Assembly (NCBI GenBank): GCA_011033025.1
Contig: WFMF01000168.1
Location: 248,001 to 312,000, forward strand
From: Beroe forskalii
Lineage: Eukaryota; Ctenophora; Nuda; Beroida; Beroidae
Length of the DNA: 64,000 nt
Direction: 5' to 3'
Part shown: positions 15,666 through 27,400 of the stretch, in pieces
Layout: each line of letters starts with the position of its first letter
How positions within the stretch are numbered: the stretch's first letter is position 1
The notes under the pieces: generated by a model
Told to the model about the DNA's origin: nothing
The model's input: the letters and a program-made list of their open reading frames with translations, nothing else
The model's database searches: none
Translations under genes and position numbers: made by a program

Positions 15666-17651
15666 CAATGTCCCATGACGATTTTTTGAGATCCTCTGTG
15701 GGTATGAGCTGATGCGCCACTTATTATATAGCGTCGATCAAAACCTCAAAAAATGCATATATTAAAAATCATTAGCAATGTATTTAGCTGTGTTGTTAAT
15801 TTTCGAAACAGGAATGTTTTTAACAGATTACCAAAACAGCAGACAAGAATTAACATATCCAAAACTACTGTTATTATTGCGTATATATAATATGATTGCA
15901 ATGGAATGTAAAAGCTCCGAATTCTATCGATCTTTGTTAAATTAAAAAGTAGTAAATGAAAGTTTTAGACCGTAAAGCTGAAGAGATTAAAAGATTAAAC
16001 AGTGAACAATTCAACACTGTTAACTGTTTTGTACAGAGTAAAGTACATTTAATTGAAAATTTAAAATCAGTGAGATTTGAATTTCATTTCCAGTGCATCT
16101 TGATAACGATGTAAGTTGAGGCAGTTTTCAACTAAAAAGTTTTAATTTAAGTCACAGTTGCTTTCAAAACTTGGGAGCGTTTACATAACACCAGTTTTAA
16201 TAAGTTAACATATCATATCTTAAAAACATCAATATTCCTCGACACAGCTCAGGATACAATGGTTTAGTGAAATTCTGGAGAAAATGGAATTTGTCCTTTC
16301 ATACGCACTGTAAATTCAAGGATCTGGTAAATTTATGTCTGCACATATAATTAATATTGATAAATATTGGTTCAAATTTCAATAAATTGATTTCTACAGA
16401 ATTGGAAATTTTCATCCTATCAGTTTCGAAGTGTATTTTGATTTTCCAAATACTACGGATTCCACTTTCTCCTGAACATGATACCAAGTACAAGGCAACG
16501 CTATATTTGGGACAACACATTCTACCATACAAGATGAGGATAAAATGCCATAAACGGTAATGTTACCATGATACCATAAAATGAGGATAAAATGCCATAT
16601 ATGGTTATGTTCCAATGATACCAAACAAAAAGAAAACAATTGGCAATAAGACAATAAATGGCAACTGAACGGGCTCTAGATTGTTTTTGTGGAATTGTGA
16701 CCATACTAAACCATCAATTTTCTGATAAGAAAGTCTCAATATTAGAACTGCAGAAGTAGCAAATTGTAATGTTAAATATCAGTCATGTTACAAAAGCTTT
16801 TTTAATTGCATCTTGGTTTAAAATTACCCTACCTTATCGGACATAATCTAGGCTGGCAATATTTGAGTGGACATTATTGTGAGCGAAATTAATCAGGGCG
16901 CAAGGTTCTCAAGAGTCTCAGAGTCCAGCGGGTCCTTTCCGAAACAGAATGAAGTCAAAAAATGACTCAAGTAACAAGTAAATTGCAAATTTACATTTTA
17001 AGTCTGTTTCGGAAAGGACCTCCAGCGCTCATATCTGAACAAATAATGTCCGGTAAGGTAATTCCAGCTTTGGAGACAGGTTGCCATCGCAGCAAATCAT
17101 GGAAAATATCAGATTTCATTCTCGAATCTCAAAATGTGTATTTCAAAATGTATTTTTCCTGGATACTACCCATCTAATATTTTGTTGAAAATTGAAATCT
17201 CGATGCTTGACAATAAGTTGTCAAACCTGAAAAGCAAAAACCAGCAATATCAAAGAATTAAGAAGCGCCATGCAATGGGAGCAACCTACAACCTAAGAAT
17301 CTACTAATCTACTGTTACTATAGTCGCATGATATAAATCAGGTTTCAAGTAAATCACACGCTAAATTTCAACAAAAACCAGTATTTGCTACTTTTGTTAG
17401 AAAATCAGTAGTTGATTGGATTAGTTTCAGAATATAATTTCAAATCATTTACAAATCACAGTCTTCACACAAAACCACCGTATCATCTCCGTTCTCCGCT
17501 AATATCTGTAGCTCTTGAGATGAACCAATAATCATCGACGGAGTATTAGCCTACTTGAAGGATCCCGAAATTCTCATGAAATTGATTGTCAGACGTTGTC
17601 TGACAAAAGCCGCGTCGAAACTCACGAGGGTCTGTCAACGACAGACAAGAT
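15666..17651. other. Gene-poor spacer with a short hairpin
   Basis: No gene recognised. An inverted repeat GGTCCTTTCCGAAACAG (about 16929) against CTGTTTCGGAAAGGACC (about 17004) forms a hairpin with a loop of about 60 bases. Several copies of a CCATGATACCATAAAATGAG-like unit occur near 16560-16630. Confidence 0.5.
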
Positions 17652-17704
17652 ATTGACCAATCAGTGCGCGAATTCGCGTTAAACTCGCGCGCTGATTGGT
17701 CAAT
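17652..17704. repeat. CCAAT/CGCG palindrome
   Basis: ATTGACCAATCAGTGCGCGA at the left pairs with CTCGCGCGCTGATTGGTCAA at the right. Same family as 15621-15665. Another short inverted repeat (GTCAGACGTTGTCTGAC) lies just upstream near 17589. Confidence 0.8.
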
Positions 17705-20700
17705 GGCAACAGGACCTGTGGGTAAGCCAACACCCCGCCGATGTCAAACAAACCATACGATTCTTCCACCCTTCCAATATCATTATTCATTCATTTTACT
17801 TGGGTGCATGCTCCATACTTTCTTATCTATATCTTATCTTCATTCTATAACATGCTCCTTACTTCCTTATCTACATCTTATCTTTATTCTATACCATGCT
17901 ACCGTGCTACCTATTACCTACCATAATTCATGTATATTGTGCGAAGATCGCTCGAAAAAGAGTGCTCAATAACTTACTGTTGTTAAGAGTTGCGCGCGCA
18001 ATTGTTAGCATCTATTAATGTATCGATTTTTCATTCTTTTTAGAGGCTAAGACGAACACGCAGACAATATTCTGCGAGAGCAGGGCTCTATATATTTAAA
18101 TGTCGACAGCGCAGCTGAGACATTTAAATAATTTAGAGTGCAGGCTGAGCCGAGTGCTCTAAATCATATTTCTGCGGTGAGTTTGAGCCTCTAAAGTACT
18201 ATAGTGGTGTACACAAGACACATCCTATACACAACAAGCACACATTACCTTATGGTAATAAGAAATTGCTTTGTTTACACATAACAAAAAAGCGCATATA
18301 TTTTTTGAGCAATTTTGATCAAATTTTCAGGATATTACGGGCAACATATGACAAATACAGTCCTGGAGTAGCTAACATTTTGACCTTCAGAAGTTGAGAT
18401 ATGGCAAATTAACCGGTTTTATGTTTTCAAGTCATCGTTTAAGAACTGGCTTTTCGGTCATAACTCCGCTTCTGAGTTCAAAAATGAATCTAAACTTACT
18501 GAGATGTTGCTCTCATCGAGCTCTAAATATCCTGAAAGTTTCATCAAGTTTGCTCAAAAACCTCGGAGATATGCACATTTTTGTAATGCAAAAGCAAAAG
18601 GTCGTGTGTATTTAAATTGGTATTAAATTACAGTGTGTCATAACAAACACATGATATAAAGCGCGTGAAGCACACGACTCTACGCAGATAGTACTACCCT
18701 CTAAATCGGTCTAAACCTGTCGTGAGACTACTACATACATATAATATGTTTACGCCTCTCGTTGCAAAATGCGTTATTCATTGTGTAGAGGGACACTTCA
18801 AAACTCCCATTCCTTAATTGAGCACTTTATTCTTTACTATTTCATTAAAAATGCTACCTTAGCTAACCATTGAAACCCTTTTAAGTTTAATCTTCATGTA
18901 ATTTTACCCCTACCTTCACTTTACCTCTACCTCCATTCTAAGTGTAACAATTAAAACAGTCGTCAGTGTGTTAGTGTAGAATTACATCACTACTCCCCAA
19001 CTATAAATAATTGCTTGCTTGGAGCTTTTAACATTATTTTTTAATTAAAAGTAAAGTATAAAGCTCTGTGTACTGTTTGACGAGTGACGAACCAGCATGC
19101 ACGCGAGTACTGTAGTACAGTAACTACTAACTAGTACAGTAACTAACATCAGCTGTCGCACAAGTTCAAGAAATGGGACTTATCTGGAATCTCAGAGTAG
19201 CGCGGTTCTAACAACGCCCGTAACTAAATCAATTACAAGGAGGTATATTTAGAACAGCTTTCTAGTATATTCTGGAATAGTGGAGCATTTTCAACGATAA
19301 ATTCACAGTCTGGCCTTAAAAAAGTATTGAACTCGGCATCGCCTCGTGCAAAAGTGTTAATTCACAGATCCCTACTACGCGTTGGCTCGTATTATACCTT
19401 ACAACCAACAGTTGAGCCGTTTCCTGCGGAAAGTTCAAGACGTTTTTAGAAACAATCCATTATACCTTGTACGGGCATGTCGTACTCAATTCTGTGTTGT
19501 GTGAGGGGTTATAAAGCCGACATTTTACCAGAGAGTCAGTTGAAAATGGAACTGTTTCAAGAAACAGAGCGAAAGATTCCGCCTTTTCAACTATGATGCG
19601 ACTTATAGAAATATTTACAAAGATTGAGACTTGAGTTATTCTATATTACCTTTTATGTTAATATATATGGAGGAAATGTTTGTGCAGTTTGCAGATAAAT
19701 AATTCAAGTATAATATAGTAATATGAACTATCGTCGAATACGCCTCCGAGCACTCTGCAGTAATTTCTACTAATATGGATACCGCACAATTTTGGATTAT
19801 ATTAACGCTATTGCTGAGTACGGTGGTGAAATTGAAAGTATTTAATACTTAGAACGAATTCCGCAGAAACGACTAAGGGATGAATTTCCTGGGAGGGGGT
19901 CCAGGGCATATCCCTAAAATGGGATAATGGGGGTTCTTACTTTCTTAATTAAGGGAGATTGGGAAATATACATGATTTCACACCATGGCAAGTTTAGATT
20001 AAATGGGAGGTCAATTTATCTTGATTTCTCGTGTGTAGAATACTGAAATATGAAAGTTTTTCATCCGAAATCGTCGCTGGTGGTCGTGCAGTGGACTTCC
20101 TGCTTAAAAACTTGTTTAATTCTCACAAGACCTGTTTATTTGAGCTCATTTAAAGGATAAAATGCTCAATTTATAATATGATCAAGTACTCATTTTATTT
20201 GAGTTAAATATCGTAGCAAATATCAGATATCCCTGGTCTTAACATTCTCACATTTTCTTATTATATTTTTAACATGTATCCATACATCTTCTCAATCACA
20301 ATTCAAAGAGTTTCAAGAATATCAAAGTTTTCGTAAAATTTAAATAATTAAGGTGATAATCAGTCAGCAGAATGTAATGTGAATCATCTTTTTAATAAGG
20401 GTCGTGGTAATAGTACTCCAGTCTGGAACAGCTGAAGCTGATCATTCAAACTGACAAACTGTGTATTGTGTAAGTGTGAGTAAAATACATATAAAAGAAA
20501 CAGGTTTGTACCATTTTATTTGGAATGTTTGTAGAAAAGCCGAGAAAAAAAGAGATCGTTCACATTTTACGTAGAGATTTAAAGCACATTTTTAAATTTT
20601 TACCTCTTCCCCTCCCCCTAAATCAAGTTATTAACTGTAGCAATAACATGAAGCGCACTCATTTGAAACCCCTCCCTCACCCAGAACCCCTGGCTGAGCA

Positions 20701-21448
20701 CTTAAAATGTGAACGATCTCCTAATATAAATGCAAGAAAAGGTTTTAGGTTCGATCTGTACAGATTAATGAGGGTCACGTCATCAATCATCAGATCAGGA
20801 ACCCAATGTTTTTAAATAGTCACATGATAGCCTAATTTTATTTTAACATGCAAATCTAGGAAAAGTTATATCGACAAAACACCAATCATAGGTTGGGTCA
20901 CGCCCTTCAACCGATTTTTAAATAACATCCTTCCACACTGATAGGTCTGATACTTGTAGGTTTCGCTATGAGGTATCACAGCCATTCGTGATTGGCAGAA
21001 GTCTGAACCAATCAGCACTCAGATAAGGTTCAGGCTGAACCAATCACAGAACCCAGCTGGCAAGCTGAGGTATGCACACAGAAAAAAAGGCAGATTAACA
21101 TAACCGATCCAACGACACGATTACAACCAACCATTAATTTATTGCACCATAGACCCACATTCCACCGCAGTCTTGTGTTATTTATATTCTGATTATATTT
21201 ATCTGATTCCTCTCGGTCTGATCTCTTTTCATCGAATATGAGGGTTCAGGTCAATCTCCGAGATATACTCAGTGTTTCTTCCTTCTCTTCCTCCTGCTCC
21301 TGCATAAAACAAAACAACAGCACGTACATTTCACAGGAGAACACAACCTTGACAGAAACTCAGTAACATTTCGCAGCATGTACACATCAGCTTCAGTATC
21401 ACATTGTACCCGCAGAGTAACTCAATGAGCCACCAACTCTCCCCCCCT
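17705..21448. other. Gene-poor spacer up to the bHLH-PAS 3' end
   Basis: No exon recognised on either strand. The part nearest 21448 is the 3' UTR of the minus-strand bHLH-PAS gene. GC-rich palindromic patches occur at 17990-18180. Confidence 0.5.
21138..21143 (-). promoter_or_regulatory. Candidate polyadenylation signal of the bHLH-PAS gene
   Basis: AATAAA on the minus strand, about 305 bases after the stop codon at 21449. No stronger signal is visible nearer the stop. Confidence 0.4.
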
Positions 21449-24400
21449 TCACAGCAAATCCAGGAAGTTAGTGAGGGTCGGAGATCGGATTATGTGCTTT
21501 GACTCCTCAAAACCCGGCAATGTTCGCTTTCTGGTCAGAGGAAACGGCGTCGAACTGTCGGACCAGTCTCTACTCGACATTGACGCGCTATTTGACGGGT
21601 TGGCAGAATTAGATGCTGCACTTGTGAAGTCCTCTGAGAAAGAGCTTGTTGGCAGGATGCCAGCAGCACTGGAGAGTGGTCTGGACAGATCATCTTCCGA
21701 GGGAGGGGTGGGGTAGGAGGGTTTGTCAGCGATTGCAAGCAATGAATCGTACTCTGGGGGCAGAACAGTTTCTAGAGGCGGGGGAGAACAGGACCGCTCA
21801 TCAATGAGTACCGGCTGAATCTGCTGCAACTCAATCTGCTCCTGTTGTAGTTGTTGCTGCTGCATTTGTTGCTGTTGCTGCATGGCCGCGCGCTGCTGTA
21901 AAGTGCACATTGGCGGCATCAGTGCCAGCCATTGCTCGTTGGTGGTTATGAAGCGCATTCCCTCGTCAATACTGGCCTGGCTCTGGGTAGAGAAGGCGAA
22001 GGGGTAGCTGTAACTGATCATCACGGTCTTACCCTCCTGGTTGACATGGAGGAAGACTTTACAAAGGACGTAGAGGAGGGTCTGGTCGTGGCATTGCAAC
22101 CTGAGGAATTCATAATTAACAAGGGAATTAATTATCATTTATCATAATGATAAATATGGACTGGACTAAGAAAACAGTCGATTTGACTGTCACTGTGAAT
22201 AATAAATGATTTACAGCGACAGTCAAATTGATTGTTTTTTCGTCGTAATGAACAAACTGATTTTATCAATTTCTTAAAAATCTTTTTCTGAATCTCAGCA
22301 TTCAGGATTTCGGGATTACCTGCAAACATGCTGAGCGTATCCGTGCTCGAAGAAGTTCTTCTGGATGTTCTGCATGGTTATCTTGTGCATGGTGCACACG
22401 TCAATAAGGTCTTCTGAGACAACGTGCTCTGTGGTACAGTTCGAGTAGGATGGGTAGCTGAGGGAGGGAGGAGTTAGGAAGATATCGACCAATCAGAGCG
22501 CGAGTTGACCGTGAACTAGAAAAATGATTGGTCAATTCTTCAATAATTCAATAAGAAATAATTAGAAAGAAAGGGGATCTGAGTCAAATGTATGGAGTTT
22601 TTCAACCCACAATTTTCAGCGTTTAGTTCTTAGCCCAGAAGTGTATCGATGTAGAGGTGGCGCTTTGAAGCGTAGGTAAGATCCGTGTTGATGACAACCT
22701 CACTGATGTTGAACAGTTGGAGAGGATCGTCAATAATCGTTGATTTCTTCTCCCCATAACCAAGATACATCTTGCAGCCTGGGGGAAGGATGATTAGTAA
22801 TCAGAGAATGATATATTGGATTTGGCTAACTGGATTTCCATATTTTGAAAGAAGAAAACTGGATTCATTTTAAAAAACTAAGAGGAAAATGAAAAGGTAC
22901 GGGTCGAGAGAAGTAGAGAAGGTACCATTCAAAGAAAGGCACCAGTCTAGTAAAGGTACCAGTCTCGAAAAGGTACCAGTTTAGATACGAAAAACCAAAG
23001 TTGAGATACTATTGTGGCTGTGTACAGTGTAAACGGCGGAACTTTGATACCAACTAAAGGGTGGGTAAAAAGTCTGGATCCCCTCTCCAGCCAAGTTGAG
23101 GCAGTGTTGATTGTACACTGCTTTGCTTGATAAACAAGCACAAACTTTTGAGGCATCAGGTTTACTGCACATGGTAGGTAAGTTGTGTTAGCAGATAGAC
23201 TACCAGCAAGCCTTTTACAGCTAATAGTAGAGACTTTGAGTTGGGTCTTTACCACTGTGTGTTGCAACCTTGTAGAAGCAAGTGCTAAAGATTTGTTTGT
23301 TAGGGATCATATCCCGATATCATACCATCTCGAGTATCCGATATCAAAACATGCTCAGATCCGTTAACTTTAAATTGAAGAAATAGGACGAGTAAGTATA
23401 ATTATAATAATTGAAGATGTTCGTCACCATCTTTACTCGTTTCTGATAAAGTTAACAAAGGATTCCCTATTCTACACACCATCTCTTTTCTGCAGAACCG
23501 AGAATCAACAATGAAACTCCACATTATGCCATCGGTTATAAATTATGATTACACCACGGCATTTAATGATGCATATTTAGCATTGTCCTATTGGGTGACA
23601 TAGCGAATATCACATGGCGGGGGGCAGAAGGTTGTATTATTATGTATTTTATCTGTAAACCACTAACCATTAACCACTCTACACAAGTGCTGGAATCAAC
23701 CCAGGTCGGTAATGTTATAGTATTGCTAGTAAACAATGCAGAAGTGCAGAAGTTGGCATTCCAAGAATAAAAATGATATGGGTGTAAACAGTTCACCCAT
23801 GGGTTGACTAGCATCTGCATGGATGCTAAGATAGCGTCATTATTTCCGGCATAATTGGATTACGAGACTCTGATTAGTACCCCGGAAAATGAGGAAATGT
23901 AGTAATGTATTGTACACTTCACTTGATAGAATGTATTTTCATACTGTACACAGGCCTGGAACTTTGAAGAGGGCCAGGGGCCCAAGTCAAAAATACCCCC
24001 TTTTTACCATTCACTCATTCAAACCGATTCAACTTGAAATTTTGCAGTGTCGAATTGTCTGTTTGTCCGCTTTTAGAAATCAGAAAAGCAGAAAATGTGG
24101 CAATGTATGTACACATAGAATTCATTCTTGATAAATATGAAAGGTATTCTATTATATTGTACACATCGAATGATGGCATTGCTCAATTCAAGGATTTCGG
24201 CGGAAGTCGTCGACTTGTCTACAGTTTAGGAATGACAGTACCGTGCATTATTTTCAAGAATAAAATCTAGATGTTTCTAGGATCAGGTTGAAATGGTATT
24301 TGGGATTTCCGATCCATTTCTTCAACATTCCGAAAAGAAAGGACAAAGCGATGGACTAAGCTTATTTTTAGGGGTTATTTTTGCACCATCTTAAATGAAA

Positions 24401-27400
24401 AACGAACCTTCGAAATACAAGAATGCCTAATTTATAAAACCCACCTACACGTCCTTTCCACACATCTTTCCACACAAAAAAAACAAACAAAAACCCACCT
24501 CCAGCGCAGGGTAGTATTTTTCCCTGGAACCTGTAGGGAGCCAGGTCCTTCCCACACATCTTCACTACGTAGACCATGCACATGAAGTGTACTATGCCGT
24601 CCTTGAAGACCTTGGTGATGATGTCGTCTGCTCGCAGCATGATCTTATCTGAGGAGAGGGATCGTTCGATAGGAAATTAATTTTGAGCCGATTTTAAAAC
24701 TGATAATTAAACTGATAATAAAATATAGCTGATTTCAACCCCCTCCCAAAAACATTTTCTGTAGACTAGCGGTATTTGTAACGTGAGGTATAGTCATTTT
24801 CAAACCCCCTTCCTCCCCAAATTATTTGATTAGAAATCAACAAATCATCACTCAGCCATTATGATCGGGAATATCATGTGGCTTATTGTCATAACGTCTA
24901 TATTCTAAATTAAATCCATTCTAATAGGACTGAATCTATAATAAATTTCCAATTAAGATGACGTTGTTTCCACATGTTCATTGCGCCGGATTACGCTGCA
25001 ATCTCATCTGAAACTTGAAAGCTCAGGAAACAGCAGAAGAAGGAAAACTATACTGGACTCAGTTGAACATTGCACCGTATTGAGGATTCTGCAGAAATCA
25101 TTACATTGCTATCGGTAGCACAGAATCACATAGTATGTCCGCACAAGAAATAGGCGGTTAAGATGGCGTCATTTTCATAGCGCAATGTAGCGAGTAGATG
25201 ACGTTGAACCGCCCATTTAAGTATTTATTCTGAGCGCATATACGTGAGCTGGTGTTTAGCCCAAACGAGCTAAGCACCTGTAGTATCAGGTATATAGATA
25301 TATATCCAATATCTCTACTATCTTCAAACTACAGTCAATGTTCAAAAAGAAAAGTGATTTCGGTTTTTTGGCTGTTTTTACCGCAGTAAATTTCAACTTT
25401 GAGCGATCACTGCGTGAAACTGAAAAAAAGCTACACCTTGATTGTTTCTGATATCATTAGGCTGGCCATTGCTCTGTGTAACATCGACAAATTTTCTTGA
25501 ATTTGCCTTGATATAAGCGAGTTAGGTCCATTTTAAGGTGGGTACTTGAAATTTCCAGGTTGAGTTACAAAAAAATGCGATATCTCCTACAATTTTCAAT
25601 ATTTTTCCGTAATTCAAAGTGCATTTGGAAGCTCGTAGATGTGGCTTGATGCTGCCTCAATCTCATAGAATTGCTTGAGAAATGAAAAATTTGCAGTCGT
25701 GCAACTTCAGAAATTTTTCAGAAAATTTTGAGAAAAATGGAATTACCTGTTAAATGCCTTACTCCTTCATAAATCTTGCATTTCTAAAACCCTTACCCAA
25801 CTTTGACGCTTTAATACTTTTTATGTTTTTGATCGGTGCAAAAATAATCCATATCACATGAAAATTCAGACTTTCTCGGTTCTAATGTTTTTGAGTTTTT
25901 GGAATCGGCCAATCGTATCAAAAGTTATGAGCATTTGAACGATTGCAATTTTACAGTAGTTTCAGCTGAAATTTGCAAAATCACTTTTCTTTTTGAACGT
26001 TGTCTGTACCTAGTACCTACTGCCTCCTACCTACTATCCAATATCTACCGTCCAGTATCTCTATACTACTGCCAACCTATATTGATAGCTATCGGAAGTG
26101 TCCCACCAGTGATATGCCCTCGCGTGAGAATTAGGCGGTTTAACGTCACCAATACTAACATTGAGCTATGATAATGACGCCATCCTACCCTTCTATTTCT
26201 CCCGTGCGAGCATGCCATATTATGATGTACCAGTCCATACTATTAATAGGCCTCACTAATAGATGTAGCATGCCACTGCAGTACACTGCTAGATAATATC
26301 TAGATAATATCTAGATGATATCTTGTAGGTAGATATTATATTGTGTGTACGTGACGATAATATCTAACCAACAAGTAGATAATATCAAGTGGTTATATCT
26401 AGAAGTGGGTAATATCTAATGATCTAGAGAGGTTCTAGGGAACTATGAACTGCTGTATAGGCATCTCTCTGTGAGGTATATAAGTTTGGGATATATCCCA
26501 GACGTTTAGTAATACTAAACGCCTGGGGTACATATCTCCTGAGGAGACTTATACACAGAGTATAAAAGTATAAACAATGATAGTATTGATGGTAAGTAGA
26601 TGGTTCTAATAATAGGTATCTTTTGTATTGGTTACCATGGCAACTTTTGGCAAGCGGTACCCCGTCAAATCATGCCAACAGAGAAACATGCTCTTCTAAC
26701 CTTATGAGTCTGTACAAAAAGTGCCGTAAACCACACCGAAATCAGCCTTAATTCGTAAAGCAGTTCAGATGAAGATTGGAGTGGTACCGACTATCAATCA
26801 TCAAGAAGCCTTTGATATGGAATATACTAAATGTCCTAATAAGGAGTTAACTACAGTCTATGTAGATACATACCCAGGTGTTCACCGAGGACTGACTCCT
26901 TGTACCCCACACTGTTCTGGAAGTTAGGAGAAGTGTACAGGATAACACCGGAGTCTGTGAAACCAACTCCGAAACAGTCCCTGAAAAGAGGCAAATGTAA
27001 GGGGAAGGAGAAAAGTTGAGGAAGAGAGTGGTTTGTGGGATTTAGAAATCCCTGAAAAAAGAAAAAGAAGGGGATTCAGGGAAATGAAGGTTTATAAAAT
27101 TTATGTAACTCAAACAACGAGTTTAAATTATTTGTGAGGTTATGACATGTTCACTTTTTCCCAAGAATTAGAGGAAGCTTATAGCTTTATGAGCAGCTGT
27201 TAGAGAGAAGACTCCTCCTCCAATATACTTGGAGCAGCTGTTAGGAAGAGAGGGCCCCTCCTCTAATATACTTGGAGGAGGGATCACACTATATACTTGG
27301 ATCACACTAATAACAGTGGGCTGTGGGCCCACACATTACATCATACATCATACTCAGGACAATAAAATACATGAGAGTCATGGTTTACTATAGAGTGAAA

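Noticed and set aside
18394..18615. Open frame of 73 codons in the gene-poor spacer
   Set aside because: No motif, no splice partners; the sequence style resembles AT-rich dispersed repeat DNA seen elsewhere in the window.
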